This document shows, piece after piece, positions 35,575 to 49,482 of a DNA stretch of 64,000 nt (the stretch's first letter is position 1; each line of letters begins with the position of its first letter). The stretch is from the NCBI GenBank assembly GCA_037013495.1, contig CM072802.1:43314501-43378500 (forward strand), given 5' to 3'. The notes under the pieces were generated by a model. That model made no database searches. It was not told where the DNA came from and saw only the letters and a program-made list of their open reading frames with translations. A program made the translations under genes and the position numbers. The stretch is from Hippophae tibetana. Lineage: Eukaryota > Streptophyta > Magnoliopsida > Rosales > Elaeagnaceae.

Positions 35575-37332
35575 ATGTGTAAAACTTTGGTATATAAAAT
35601 TTGTATAATTTATAAAATAACTTGTAATTATACGAATCACTTATAAAAATGATAAGTATACCTCCAAGATTTGTCTAAAGAGAAATCATGTGATTTTTTA
35701 AATTATTCAACAAGTTTTTAAAAACAAAAATAAAAATCTAAAAATCCTATCATGATCTTTTTGGTTAGAGATATAAACAAATGACATAAAAAATAAAAAT
35801 AGATTCAATAAATATTTCAACAATTAAAAAATTATCTTGTAGTGAAAAATTTATAAGATTTATTAGACAGTCAATTTTATTTGATCAATATTAAGTAAGT
35901 TACAAAAAATATGAATTATGATTATTGATTCTCACTTTTTCTATGAAAATATACTAAGGTAGAGATCATTCTCATTGTTAATAATAAACCAATTAATATT
36001 ATTTGTTGGGCCCACCAATTGATTAATTATTAAATTATGTTTCTTTTCTAAGAGATTTAACAAACTATTTAATTTTTCTCCTTTGGTGGGGCATGATAAT
36101 TTAAACACTTATCAAGGTATTTAAGTTAGCTTTATAATTTAAATATATGAAAACTATCATTTAGATTTTAAAAATTTTATGAAGGATATGTCATCAATAT
36201 ATCTTTCAATAATAATTCTTATAAAAACCTTTGAAATAGAGTTTTCTAAATCACATCAAGAATATTTCATTTAACATGTGACTCTCAATTAGATTTTAAA
36301 TCCTAAATCTAATTCTCTTATTTATTATAAAAAATATTTCGTTAATAAGTTTTTCTTTTACAAACTTAGTTTTAATCTTGATATAGAAATAAAATTTAAT
36401 TCATAAAAAAGGTTTAATATACTTTAATATTTCACAAGTGTAACAACACTATTAATATCACATTTTATTTATTGTGAGATATGCATATTTTAATTAATGA
36501 TCAATAAATTAAACATAACATGTAAAACAACATATAAAGATAATTTTAAAAGAATGTATTTAAATATATCTCAAACGAAATTCAGTATTATTTTTGTTAT
36601 AAAAACCTCCAAATAGAATTTTCGTATTGTTTATTCAATTAAAACTAAAAGCATTACATAAAATTAAATTTGTTTTCAACTCTCAATTGATAGAAGAACT
36701 TAAATTACTAAAAGAAAAGCTAAAAAACTTAGAGAGAAGCTAAGATGGATTAGAAGGGATGAGGAATGAGGAATGATTGATACATTGCAAATAAGGTCCT
36801 ATTTGTAGGTGCATAAAAGGTGAAAAATAAGGATTAGAGATATGGATCCGTAGCACACAATTCTTCATGATGTGGCATACATAGGCTATTACTCAATTTG
36901 GACACGATCTAATTAACCCGCATGGCGACACACAATATTTTCATGCCATGACCTACATAGAATCTAGGACATGTTATATTTAGTCTGTAAGCCTCGCACC
37001 GCATCACACAAAATATCTATGCCATGTCATGCACTTTTCTGATCAACTTTAAAACCATATTTTCTTATATCCCTTTTTTTGAACATATGTAATACTTTAC
37101 ATATGTTATCTTTTAAGTTTTAAAGTTGTAATATAGTGCTTCAAGTATAATTCTTCAAATTTTGATCAATTTTATCTTTTCTTTGAAGCTAAAATTCCTA
37201 AAAAATAATAAAATATACTCGTGATTCCGAAATAATAGATTATAGTGATAGTAAAACTAAGCAAATATAAATCTATTTAATCATTAAACATGAAAAAAAT
37301 ACAAAATATTGAATGTTTTTGAGCACTCATCA
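35575..37332 (-). repeat. Athila LTR, copy A4
   Basis: Minus orientation: starts TGATGAGTGCTCAAAAACAT at 37332 and ends at 35575, beside a PBS. It is the 5' LTR of the gag-protease element at 32188-35574. Its outer end directly abuts another LTR. Confidence 0.8.
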
Positions 37333-39017
37333 CGATATATAGATAATGATAAGTATAGTTCTAAGGTCGGTCTAAAGAGAAATTATGTGGTTTTTAAATT
37401 ATTCAAAAAATTCTTAAACATGAAAAATAAAAACCTAAACATCATGTTACGATTGTTTTGGTTTGAGATCTAAATTAATGACAAAAAAATAAAGATAGAT
37501 TAAATAAAAATTTAGGCAAGTAACATTTATCAATTAATGGAAAATTTATGGGATATATTAGCTAGTTAATTATGCTTGCTAAATATTAAGCGTGTTATTA
37601 AAATATGAATTAAGATTATTGATTATCCTATTTTTATATGAAAATATCTTAAGGTAGGGATCATTCTCTTTGTTAATAATAATCAAATCAATATCCTTAG
37701 GTAGGGCCTATCAATTATTAAGTTAGGCTTCTTTTCTAAGAGGTTAACACACCGTTTTATTTGTCTCTTTAGATAGGGTCTAATAATTTAAACTTTCATA
37801 AGCTGTCTAAGTTATGTTTATAATTTAATTATCTGAAATCTAACTTTCAGTTTTTAAAACTATTATGAAGGATGTGTTGTCAATATATCGTTTAATAATA
37901 ATTCCTATAAAAAATTTTGAAATAGAGTTTTCTGAATCAAATCCATAATATTTCATCTAACATCTAATAGTTGACCCAAAATCAGATTCAGATAATTAAA
38001 TCTTAAATCTAACTCTCTATGTTTGTTATGAAAAATACTTCGTCAATATATTTTCTTTCACAAACTTTGTTTTGATCTTGATGAAGTAATAAAAATTATT
38101 TCATTTTATAAAAAATGTTTAATCTACTTTAGTATTTAATAAGCGTAACAACATTACTAATATTCCATTTTATTTACAGTGAGACATGCAAATGATCAAT
38201 AAATTGAACATTGCATTTAAAATAATAGATAAAGATAATCTGAAAAGAATGCATTTACGTATACCTCAATAGGAATCAAAATTGTTTTTTGTTCTGAAAA
38301 TCCTCTAAACAGAATTATCGTACTGTTTATTGAAACACAATTTACACTATTACATAAACTAAAATTGGATCAACTATCCATTCAAAAAAGGACTTAAAAT
38401 TGCTAAAAGAAAAGCTAAAAAGCTTAGAGAGAAGCATTAGAAGGGATAAGGGATGATTGATACAATGCAAATGTGATCCTATTTATAGGTGCATAAAAGG
38501 AGAAAAATAAGGATAAAAAGTCTGGCATGGTGGCACACAATTATTCACGTCATGATATACACTAGCTATTACACAGTTTGGACACGATCTAATTAACTTA
38601 TGTTGCAAAACATAAAATTTTCACACCATGGCCCACACAAAATTTAGGACGCATTATATTCAGTCCATAGGTCTTGCATCGTGGTACTTAAAACATCCAT
38701 GCCACGACATGCACGTTTTTGATCAACTTTAAACCCTTATTTTCTTACATCCTCTTTTTTTAAACATATGTAATACTTTACATATATTATTTTTTAAGTT
38801 TTAAAGTTGTAATGGAGTGCTTAAGTATAACTCTTCATGTGTAGATCAATTTTATCTTTTCTTTGAAGTTAAAATTCTTGAAAATAATAAAATATGCCCT
38901 TGATTCTAAAAAGATAGATTTGTTTGAAATAATAGTAAAACTAAGCAAATACAAAACTATTTAATTAATAAATATGCATAAAATCATGATATATTAAGTG
39001 CTTTTGAGCACTTATCA
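37333..39017 (-). repeat. Athila LTR, copy A5, abutting A4
   Basis: Minus orientation: starts TGATAAGTGCTCAAAAGCAC at 39017. Its last 50 or so bases are missing: it begins with a GATAATGATAAGTATAG block, normally internal. It resembles A4 closely (CATTAGAAGGGATAAGGGATG and ACCTATAAATAGG-type blocks). Confidence 0.78.
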
Positions 39018-39282
39018 GTACAATGTTAAGATTTATTTACCAACATCCATCATTCTTTTAACCTAACATTGTTTAGCTAATTTCATCATAGATGCTAGAA
39101 AAAAAAGAGTGATTATTTCCAAGCTAGTCTATTAATCCTACTATGCTAAGCAATGCAATAAATAAAGAATAAAAATGAAAAAATTGAAAAATATTGTACT
39201 ACCTAGAGCATACTAATCTTAAAACATATTAAATTAATAAAGCATTAAAAGAGAGATATGTTAAAAAATCTCCCATATCTAA

Positions 39283-39308
39283 TTCTTACATTATCCTTAA
39301 TGTAAGAA
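39283..39308 (-). other. Stem-loop before purine tract, copy 4
   Basis: TTCTTACATT-AAGGAT-AATGTAAGAA (minus): ten perfect pairs with a six-base loop. Confidence 0.75.
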
Positions 39309-39599
39309 CATGCATATATATAATGTAGAAATAAGTAATAAAGGAATAGAAAACAAATCTGGTGGGTTGCCTCCCATAAAGCACTTGGTTTAATATTGCT
39401 CACGTGACATAGCCATGGCTTAATTGTTCATGATGTTTGGTTCGTGAAATTGGATCTTCCCCATGGGATCTTTATATAATGTCTCATAATGACCATTCCA
39501 ACAAGAAGGAAGCTTACTTGGAAATAACTTAAGGTAGGATTTAAATCATAGTACTTTTCATTCAACTTCAAAGTTCTTTCTTGATATCATCTTATCATG

Positions 39600-40300
39600 T
39601 GCTGCCTTAGTTTTCTCCTTGTAAATCATCCATCATCATAGGCTTTGTTGCGAATTTCTTCTAGCTTATTTAGTTGCAACCTTATATGATTTCATGCTTC
39701 CTGTAAGTCCTTATTGTATTGCTTTACTAACCAAAAGACCCTATGTTCCAACTCAACTAAATGATGACATGGTTTACCATATACCAACCAAATATATAGA
39801 TATCCCAATGGGTTCTTTATATGATGTTCTTTATGGCCAAAGTGCATCATCCAGTCTCAAACTCAAATCGTTCTTGTTAGGTTTAACTATTTTTTGTAGG
39901 GTGGATTTGATTTATCTATTATAAACTTTAACTTATCCCATTGTCTACAGATGGTATGTGTAGAAACCTTTTGGTTGCCATGATACTTTTTAAGTATAGC
40001 CCAAAATGTCATGTTGCAAAAGTGTAGTCCATTATCGCTTATGTCCTCGAGTAATATCCTATACATGCATAAGGAAGGGATTATACCTTTAATATCATCA
40101 TTGATCCATCCTATATATGGTAGTATTGTGATCTTTCAAGACTTTTAATAGCTTGTTCTCTTTTTGGTGAGACACATGCCTAGCAAAGATGACCTATAGT
40201 GTTCCAATGTCTCCCAAATATATATGTTTCAAGTTTGATTGGAAAGGTTTTAATTCCAATGTGGGTGCTTGCACAATAGAGAGTAACATCTTCTCAACTT
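39600..40300 (-). pseudogene. Athila RT N-terminus fused to integrase core
   Basis: Minus strand from 40275: APTLELKPFQSNLKHIYLGD, then SHQKENKLLKVLKDHNTTIYGWI and DIKGIIPSLCMYRILLED. This is the linker and first residues of Athila RT (normally GWTIADIKGISPSFCMHRI). Near 40044 it jumps to ISDNGLHFCNMTFWAILKKY, the second-Asp block of the integrase core, and continues to a LVYGKPCHHLVELEHR block near 39770. The catalytic YxDD box of RT, RNase H and the integrase zinc finger are absent. The join is almost in frame, but stops occur later. Confidence 0.8.
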
Positions 40301-40493
40301 TAATTGGTAAAGAAATAAAGTTTAGATTATACCTTTATGGCATCATAGAAAGAGATTACAAGGATGCCACTATAATCTCTAAATATACATAGAGTTTTAT
40401 TATAATAACGAGTGTTATTGGATTATTAGAATCCATTTTGTGTGTCAAGGCTACTAGTAAGGTTTTGATTTGTTCATATGATGCATAAAAACT

Positions 40494-42104
40494 TGATAGC
40501 CGAATTTTATAAAATTTATAAATAGCTTGCAAGGGCACGAATCACTTTGTAAGAAATGATAACTATACTTCCAAGGTCAGTCTAAAGAGGAATAACATGC
40601 TTTTTAAATAATTCAACAAATTCTTAAAAATATGAGTTAAACCTAAACATTTTGTCATAAAAGTTTTAGAAATATAATCTAATGACATAAAAGTAAAGAT
40701 AGATTCAACAAAATAATTGGAAAATAAACATTTACATTTAGTGGAGAATTTATGGGATAGATTAGTTAGTTAATCATGCTTACTCAATATTAATTAGGTT
40801 ATTAAATATATGGATTAAGATTATTGATTTTTCCTTTTTAATGTGAAAACATCTTTAGGCAAGGATCAGATTCTTTGTTAATATAAATTGGTTATATCCT
40901 TAGGCGAGAATCACCACTTGGTTTATATTAAATTATGATATATTTCTAAGAAAATAACAAACTTTATAATTACTACTTTAGGTTAAGCACATAATTACAC
41001 TCATCAATGTATCAAAGTTAGGTTTATGATTTAAGTAATTGAAAACTAACTTTGAAATTTTAAATTTATTACAAAAAATATGTCGTCAATATATTTTTCA
41101 ATAATAAATCCTAAAATTCCTTGAAATAGAGCATGCCTCTAAATTATATTTTCATAACTACATATAATATTTAAGAGTACTACTCTAAATTAGATTCAAA
41201 TAATTAAATCCTAAATCTAACTTTCATGTTTATTATGAAATAATACTTCATCAATATAGTTTTATTAAACAAATTTGTGTAAATCTTGATGAATAAAAAA
41301 AACTTAATTTATTTTATAAAAAAGTTTACCTATTTTAATATTTCAAAAGCGTAGCAACATCACTAATATCCTATATTATTTTCAGCCTGACATGTTTAAC
41401 TTCATAAATGATCAGTAAACTAAACATATCATTCAAAATAACACATAAATTTACTCCCAAAAGAATACATTTAAATTATTCCTCAGGTGTATCCCTACAA
41501 AAATATAGTATTTTTCTATTTCTAGAAAACCTCCGAATATAATTTTCCAACATTTTTTATTGAATCAAATGAAAACTACTACAAAAACTATGTTCAACTC
41601 TTAAATTGAGGGAAGAACTTCAAAACTATGAAAAGAAAAGAAAACTAGAGAGAAACTAAGAAATTAGCTAAAGAATGTATTGAGGGATGATAGATGATTG
41701 TAAATAGGGATTTGGGGTCCATTTTATAGTTGAGGAAAATGAGAGAAAAATGGATCATATAGTTGGGCACCACAGCACACATGTATACCACATTGTAGCC
41801 TCTATTCCTCTGAACTTTTGGAAGCTCTATTCCTTTACATTGGTTTGGATCATATGTAAGACCTACATATGTTAATATTTTATGTTTCAATATTGTAATG
41901 GAGTACTTTCAAGTACTATTCTTCAAGTGTTGATTAGTTGAATCATTTTAAAGCCAAAAATACCTAAAAATACAAAACATACCCATGATTCTAAAAAAAT
42001 AATAATTTCATAACAGATGATAAAAATATACAAACAAAAATCTATTTTTTTCATTTTAAAGTGGATAAAATCATGTTATACTAAGTGATTTTAAGCACAT
42101 ATCA
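40494..42104 (-). repeat. Athila LTR, copy A6, shared
   Basis: Minus orientation: starts TGATATGTGCTTAAAATCAC at 42104, ends CGGCTATCA at 40494. It serves as 5' LTR for 39018-40493 and as 3' LTR for 42105-45716. Confidence 0.8.
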
Positions 42105-45100
42105 TAACCCCTAACCAGCTGCTTGCTATTCTCTAGCAAGAAAAACAAAAAAACAAAAAACAAAAAATAAATAAATTAAACTATTCTAAATCATTTATAT
42201 AGATTGACACGATTTCATTTATCGTATATAAAAAACCTTTAAACCCTATGTTTCCATAGTAGATGAGTTTAAGTTTTGTAAGGGTTTTCAGAGATGATAA
42301 CCACAAATATCAAATTAAAATTAAAAAAAATTAAAAAAATTAAAAAATTAAAAAATTAAAATAAATGAAAAAAATTACAAAACAAAAACTAAAAGTAATA
42401 GAGTAAAACTTAAACAAAATAAAAAAAATTAAAAAGGTAAGAACAAAAATACAAAACTTCTCATGCTTGAATCTCTTTTAAGTTCATAATTAAAATCCAA
42501 ATCATAAGTTATTTTAATATCCTAAAAATTTATAGCTTACTATAATAATTAGTTGAAAATCATATTAATATTCATATAAAAATGTATCAATATTAATTTA
42601 CCCAATTTTAGTTTATAGAATTCGAATTCACTTTGACTTTATCCTCACAAGTCATACTCTTAATATCACACTAAACCTATTTGTTCAAGCACTTATTGAA
42701 ATGCATATGCGAAGCATTTATTTATAGAAATGAATTAATGAGTTCACATATGTTCAAAGAATAAAAGTCTCAAAGAAGTTCATAATATTGATTTTATAAA
42801 AGAAATCGAATGAAAGGATTTATAAACAATAAAATATTATTTTCATACATCAATCAAAATTATCAAATAAATTTTTTCAAGGTATATGCTTGTTAGAGAT
42901 GAAGAAAATGCAATGACTTCTTGAGAATGTATTTCCTATCATTATTTTGTATTTAATCATTTTTCACAACTTTGTAGGATGTTTGTGTCATCATATTTAG
43001 TTTATAGTATTGATTTTCACTCTCTTTCTTATTTTTCTCTCTTTTTTTAGAAATATTTTTTTTAGGGAGATGACCCATGTATAGTTTGTACATACTTTTG
43101 ATGATATTGTGAGTGACTAATTTTTGGCTTAAGTAAACCCATAAATGGCTTAAGGGAATATACTTTCAATTTCTACTTAATCTATCGAGATCATCTAACA
43201 ATTTTGAATAAATAAGAAGAGTGTTTAAAAGAGCAGAAAAATATTATCTTTTAGAATAGGAAGATAATGGCTCGAAATATTCCGAAAAGGTAGTCTCCAA
43301 TAATTGATTCCTAAACATCAATTTTGGATTTATTATAATTTTAACATTTTATCATTAAATACAAATTATGATAAAAATAACTAATTATCACATTACTTCA
43401 TGATATGTTTTAAAAATTAATCTAACAATACCAAGACTTAATCATTTACTTAAAATTAAATAAAGACATGATAATTTGGGAAGAAAATTTTAAAATCAAA
43501 CCTAAAATTCCTATAAAAATAAAAATAAAGGCACACAAAAATAAGTGAAAATGTAAAAAAAAATGTAAAAGATGTGAACATATATTTAATAAAAACTTTA
43601 AATTAGCTCAATTTTATAAAGTAACTTTTTTCACCCCAACCTAGAACTTAGATTAGCCTTAATATAGTAATTGTAAATTAAATATAAAGAGTAAAGAAGA
43701 GAAAAGTTACCCATTTACTGAACCTGCTTAAGTATTCATGTGAAAATGCAATTGCATCAATCATTCCAAACATTTATGTTTACACAAATAATAAAATGTG
43801 TATTTCTCACAAATTTCAACAAATAGTTATAAAATTTAGCAATTCTAAACATTATTCACATGACAAGAAACAAATAAAATACACAACATAAAAACAAACA
43901 TAATATTTAAAAGCAAAAAAATTAAAATAAAGTTCTCAAAATATAATAAAACTAAATACATAAAATAAAAAATCATATAAACTCTAGAACAAATTTAGAG
44001 CTCAATCCTCCATATCATCCGGATCTTATTCTTCATGTTGATGTCATGATCTTTTAGGAGGGGTAAAGGTGAAATCATAATATTGATACTCAAGTATTAC
44101 TAAATGGCGTGTATCCACCTTAAGATGGTTAAGTTGTAACCGGTTCATTTCATACATCAATCGGTTATGATCCACCTGATCGTGATATTGTCAATTCAAA
44201 AATGCAGCTCATTGGGCAGTGTAGGTTTGATGGTACTCTTCTATGTAGTTCATTCTTTCAACAAAATTATGAATTTCATCTTTGGTAGTCACTTTGATGA
44301 AGAAGTAGTCCTTCTTTCCCAGTGGGCTATGTTAGTACTAGAGATGAGTTCATTGAAATAGGCCATATTTAATAATTCACTAGGTTGAATTATAACTTCA
44401 CCTTTTAAGTGAGGTACCCCTGCTTTCTTAAATAAAGTAGTGATTAACTGGGAAAAAAAGTAACCGAATTGGTGATTGTTGGTAGATTTCTTGATCCTAA
44501 GATGAATTATATTTCCTACATCTATAAACATTTTGGGTGTAATAGAATACAATAAAATTTCCCTTTCTGTATCCACTAAGTTGTAATGTCTGGTGAGTAT
44601 TAGTCTTGAACACATAAGGTAATTCCAAATGTGGGCAACCTTATCTAATTATTTGTTTTCAAAGCCCTTATGTTGCCTACTAGTATAATTCCATTTAGCT
44701 GCTTCTAAATTTATGATTTCAAGTACAATAGCATAATTGACATTAATAAAATATGGTATACCTTACCCAATATTCACTAAATAATAATGAGCATTTATAT
44801 CATTTAACCCAAATAGTACTAGTACATCTTATACTTTAACTACATTATCAACAACATCGGCAATATTAGCATAGAAATTCCCAAAAACTTGATTCTATAG
44901 CAGCATCTAGTTCCTTAACAAACTTTTCCATCCTAATACTACTATAACCTCAGAAAGTTCCCTCAAATTGGGCATTAGGCCCCAAACCAAAGTCCATCCC
45001 TTTTTTAGGTATAAAACCTTTATTTACTTTTATGGCGTTTTCAAAATTTAACTTAGCCTTATAACTTGAAAATTTGGTCATATCATTATCCTTAGAAGTT

Positions 45101-45716
45101 GATACATCTTTCCCTTTACTATTCTTACCTCAAAGTGGTGCCATTTCAAAATTCAACAATATCTAAATACCAAAGGTTCTTAGATAATCTAGATAAAAAA
45201 TACAAAATAAATTATACAAAAATATTTCCTTAGCCCTCTTAGTCCAAATTAGGGTTTTGAACTCTTAATGATTCAAAATTCATAGAATTTAATTTTAATA
45301 TCAATAATAAAAATTTATGATTACTTACTTATGTTATTGAGAATGAAGAGAGTGAAGAGTACTCCTCTTGAAGATGATGAAGATTTGTTGATTTTGTTGA
45401 TGGTTTTTCAAAATTTCTTTATACAATGGATAGGAAATAATTAGGAAAGTGATTCGTGTTAAAGATTATGAAATATTAGGGAAAAAAGGTGCAACTTTTA
45501 AAAGCTTTGTTGTGTTGGTAGAAGAGAAAATATAGGATTTTTGAAGAAGATGAGAGAAAATAAGAGAAATATGAGTGTGAATTGCGTATGGGAGGTATTC
45601 TGGCCAAAAAGTGTATGTGGGCTATGGTGTAGAATAAAATTGTGCCACTATGCGAGCCTTGGTTTTGTCTTCAACTCGATCAAAAATCTCTATATAGCTA
45701 CTGAGGCACAAAAACT
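42105..45716 (-). mobile_element. Athila derivative keeping only the env-like ORF
   Basis: Minus orientation between LTR A7 (45717-47297) and A6. From the LTR: about 570 bp leader, then an env-like/third-ORF region (44230-45145), then 3' non-coding DNA (42105-44000) with A-rich repeats (42300-42440). No gag or pol text is readable. 42105-44000 holds no gene. Confidence 0.7.
44230..45145 (-). pseudogene. Athila third ORF (plant transposon protein domain), decayed
   Basis: Athila-type elements carry an extra ORF, often called env-like, containing a domain annotated as putative plant transposon protein. Here a start at 45143 reads MAPL, then a stop, KNSKGKDVSTSKDNDMTKF and later KKGMDFGLGPNAQFEG. 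A 108-residue open segment at 44289-44615 contains LTRHYNLVDTEREILLYSIT, IDVGNIIHLRI and FFSQLITTLFKKAGV. These match the pattern ..THYSDVTLEKAFILYAI .. INIGKII .. FPSLITQLCRKAGV of that domain. No signal peptide or membrane segment can be seen. Several stops lie between 44620 and 45000. Its role in the family is unknown. Confidence 0.6.
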
Positions 45717-47297
45717 TGATTTTCAAATTTTGTAAAATTTATAAAATAGCTCATAATTGCACAAATCACTTATAGAAAATGAAAAGTATACTTCCAAGGT
45801 TGGTCTAAAAATGAATTATGTGATTTTCAAATAATTCAACAAATTCTTCAAAATAATTAAACCTAAACATTGTGTCTTATAGTTTGGGTTTTAGAAATAT
45901 AATCAAATGACATAAAAATAAAGATAGATTCAACAAAAATTTAGAAAAATAAACATTTAGTATGTAGTGAAAAATTTATGGGATAGATTAGCTAGTTAAT
46001 TATGCTTGCTTAATAATAATTAGCATAGTAAAGATATGAATTATGATTATTAATTCTTCCTTTTTTGTAAAAAATATCCTAGAGAAAGTATTAGTTTCCT
46101 TGTTAATAATAAATCAATTAATATACAGAGGTGGGGCTTATCAGTTGATTAATTATTAAATTATTATTATCTTCCATTTAATTTTCCTCTAGAGCTTTCA
46201 GATTTTCAAACTACTATGAAGGATATGTCATCAATATATCTTTAAATAATAATTCTTATAAAAATATTTGAAATATAGTTCTCTAATGATTTGAATAATC
46301 CAATCTAAAATTGAAGAGTTGACCTTAAATCATATTCATATAATTAAATCATAAATCTACTTCTCATATTTATTATGAAAAATACTATGTCGAAACACTT
46401 TTTTAACAAACTTTTTTTTAATCTTAATGAAGATATAAAACTTAAATTCTTTTATCAAAAATGTTTATCTACTTTAATATTTCACAAACATAACAACATT
46501 ACTTAATATCCCATATTATTTACAACTAGATATGCTAAATTTAATAAATGATTAGTAAATTAAACATAGTATGCAAAACAATACTTAATGATAATATGAG
46601 AAGAACACATTTAAAGTATACCACAATTATATCCTTGTAGAATCTCAATATCATTCCTATTTTCGAAAACTTTCAAACAGAATTGCGAGCACTATTTATT
46701 GAATTGAAACTAAAACAACTACTTAAACTATTTTTGTTCAACTTTCAAATTGAGAGAAGAACTATGAAACTACTAAAAAAGAAAAGATAAAGAAAGCTTA
46801 AGAGATAGCTAAAAGAGATGAAAGAGATTATTATAAATGAGAAATTGGAGTCTAATTTATAGGTGAGAAAAAAGAGAAAAAAAGTGATTAAATAGGTGTG
46901 CATCGTGGCACAATTCTTTTCCATGCAACAACATGAGACAAATTGTACACGTTTTGGTTGCGATCCAGTTCACCCATGTGATGTCACACATTATTTACAC
47001 ACCATGGAGCGCATTCCTATAAACAATTAGAACCCCTATTTTCTTGTACAACCTTTTCAATGGTTTGGAACATCTGTAAATTTTACATATTTTCTTTTAA
47101 GTTTCAATGTTGTAATGGGGTGCTTTTAGGTACTAGTCTTCTAATGTTTATCAATTAAATTATTTTGAACCTAAAATAACAATACATACTTTTGATTCCA
47201 AAATGATAGATTTATTTTAAAAGAAAATAAAATTATGCAAATAAAAATATATTTTATCGTTTAAAGTGTATAAAATCAAGATTCATTTAAAAGCACG
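45717..47297 (-). repeat. Athila LTR, copy A7
   Basis: Minus orientation. Its left end begins TGATTTTCAAATTTTG, next to a decayed PBS (45695-45712). The right end lacks CATCA: it breaks at AAAAGCAC (47297) and joins an LTR-tail-like stretch (GACACGAATCACTTTATTC), a recombination scar. Confidence 0.75.
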
Positions 47298-47942
47298 CCA
47301 TGACACGAATCACTTTATTCTTCACACTAAGTTTAAAGATACTCCCCCCTTTTTATATTATAATACAAAAATAACCACAGAAATTTATACCTAAAATAAA
47401 AACAATAAAATAACAAATAAAATTAATTATCTATGAAATAAAATAAAATAATGAGTTACCTCTCATCTAGGACTATATTAACAGTCTTTAGTGAGACATT
47501 CCTCGAAAGATTTCATATTTTTACGAACTCAATATTCCCATATCATTCAGTTTAGTTATTTTCTTGACCTGGCAATTATTCTTTGCCTTCTACAAGTGCT
47601 CAGTTAGCTGTTGCACTTGTACTTCCAACATACTAATAGAAGCCTCCACAAAGTCCCACCTTTGATTTGTTTTTGATTTGTTGTCTCCGCTTACTTGAAT
47701 GAATTTATTGGTATATTCAAGTCTAGCATTTGCTTCTTCTTGATAGGGACAACTATCAACATCATGTCACAAAGTACTACACAACACATATTTTTCTTTA
47801 CATGGTGCAGGATGTATGGTGAGAAGCCTAAATTTCTCAATCATATGTGCAAGTTGAATTTATACTTTAGTACCAAAGACTATTTAATAGATTTTGGCTC
47901 TCGTCTCTTGGGAGCTTTTCTATTAGGAATTAGCACCCAACA
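47298..47942 (-). pseudogene. gag: Athila gag C-terminal fragment
   Basis: Minus strand from 47880: text ending VDSCPYQEEANARLEY, then FIQVSGDNKSKTNQRWDFVE and ASISMLEVQVQQLTEHL. It is the same order as the copy at 60307-60760 (ACPYQGE .. FIQVCRDNQSKTNQ .. VEASIKKVEVQVEQLVKHL). The middle NPYSNTYNPG segment is deleted. A GATGAGAGGTAAC end motif (47452-47470) follows without any pol. The zinc-knuckle His and last Cys can be guessed, the first two cannot. Pseudogene. Confidence 0.7.
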
Positions 47943-48626
47943 TGATGCGAACCCTCTAGGCAAACAACTCTAGAAACCCACAAACTCAAAGGAATAGGAA
48001 CAATTATTTTTCTAAGAATGTGTTGAAGATAGTCAGATTAAAACCCTAAGGAAACAAAGTTATTAAAACCCCAATAGTGAGATGCCACAAAAGATGAAGT
48101 CAAATTCAAGCATTAAATCAAGAACACAAGATGGAAAAGAAAAAAGCTTTCTTAAATAAATTTTCATTAATGATATCAGTTCTTTCATATTACATGCTGC
48201 TAGTTTTTTATATGCCATAAAACCCTAGACAAAATTCATTCTAAAGAAAAGAAGCATACATGAAATAGGCCTTATGTACCTTTTTAGTTGTGGATTGAAC
48301 CTAATTTATCCTTAAAAATAAAAGACTAAAAAATAGGAGTTAAGATAAATAAAACATAAAAGGCGCACAATTCACTAAAACAAAAATTGCTAAACATAAA
48401 AGATCCATAATTAACTAAAACAAAAAAAATTGCTTTCTAAATTAATCCTTGCATCTGTATTGATATTCCAAATCTATCCCTTGTGTAGGATCTTGAGAAT
48501 ATTTGTAGGATCTTGAGGATATTTGTAAGATCTTGAGAATATTTGTAAGATCTTGAGAATATTTGTAGGATCTTAACAATCTTTAGAATATTTGTAAACA
48601 TCATCTTGGTCAGCAACTCAATATCC
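47943..48626 (-). repeat. 3' LTR of the tRNA-Met-primed element
   Basis: Aligns throughout with 50551-51113 plus 52156-52233. Contains AGCACTTATC-free, A-rich U5 and a 20-bp tandem array. Confidence 0.8.
48481..48576. repeat. 20-bp tandem repeat, about 4.5 copies
   Basis: Unit AGGATCTTGAGAATATTTGT with AAGATC and GAGGAT variants. In the other LTR the equivalent array is interrupted by the CACTA at 51114. Confidence 0.92.
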
Positions 48627-48643
48627 ATTATTCCCCTCTTCTT
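48627..48643 (-). other. Polypurine tract
   Basis: Minus strand GAAGAAGAGGGGAATAA immediately before the 3' LTR start. Confidence 0.7.
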
Positions 48644-48744
48644 CAAAAAAATTCGTTCTCGAATTTTAGCTCTGTAAGAAGTTCGATTTTGAAATCGATA
48701 GGGACTCTCTTTATGAAATATATCTTCAAAGTCCTACAATGAAG

Positions 48745-49482
48745 AAACAACAATACTAGGCAAAGATTAGTTAAGATCTTTAGTAGAAAGATTAACATCC
48801 TTGTACATAAGTACAAGTACTCATTGCCTCGCCATCATTGCACTCTTAACCTCATATTTTCCAACAATTACACTCTCTTTTTTCTTTTCCACTCCTATTT
48901 GCACATTTTTCACTCCTGTTTGCTTACTTTTTCTCTCTTTTTCTCACTTTTCTCTCCCTTCTACCTACTTTTCTCTCTTTTGTGCATACATTTCTCTCCT
49001 TTTTGCCCACTTTTCTCTCCTTTATGCTCACTTTTCTCTCCTTTGTGCTCACATTTCTCTCCTTTGTGTTCACTTTTCTTTCCTTGGTTCTCTTGATCTC
49101 CTTCATCCATAGGTTGTATATTTAGGGATCTCCTTATGATAAGTAAATCTCCATGCATAGGTTCTTCCACTTTAACATCCGAACAATCCTTCAATAGTGG
49201 TATCTCATTGTCACTTGAACTACCACTTTCGATTTCTCTATTTGTCTATACAACCATAACCTTTTTGTCCCGTTTATAACTTGATCTCTCCTCCACTTTG
49301 GAATGAGTTTCTTGTTCGTCGAACTCATGTCTTTTATGTCTATGTCTTCTTTTACGTAATTTAGAACTAAGAGAGGATTCTAAATCATCCAACCTTCCAT
49401 TCAGTCTCTTAAATTGGTCATTAAAAGTTTTGAGGAAGAATTTTAAGTCGATCTCTTATGGTTCTCCAACTTCCTTGCTCAT
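48745..49482 (-). pseudogene. gag: Ty3/gypsy gag with charged tandem repeats
   Basis: Minus strand from the start at 49482: MSKEVGEP, later FNDQFKRLNGRLDDLESSLS (coil) and RKRRHRHKR. Then a KDCSDVKVEEPMHGDLLIIR stretch equals the conserved EIPPLEDCSDVEVEEPVHGE block of many plant Ty3 Gag-Pols. There follows a repeat of about seven units, KGEKSEH/KGEKCEH (48961-49100), each about eight residues, very basic and hydrophilic. Such KEKKxE repeats precede the RT region in this group. Zinc knuckle and protease core are not found. After the repeat only LLQEFEDIF-like text (near 48735) and the end of pol near the purine tract remain. One stop splits the frame. Confidence 0.72.

Larger units (their letters stand above)
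39018..40493 (-). mobile_element. Partial Athila internal region between LTRs
   Basis: Minus orientation between 5' LTR A6 (40494-42104) and 3' LTR A5. Holds a linker/RT-start/integrase chimera (39600-40300), a GGGAGGCAACCC motif (39366), a stem-loop at 39283 and a short 3' region (39018-39280). Only 1.5 kb long. Confidence 0.75.
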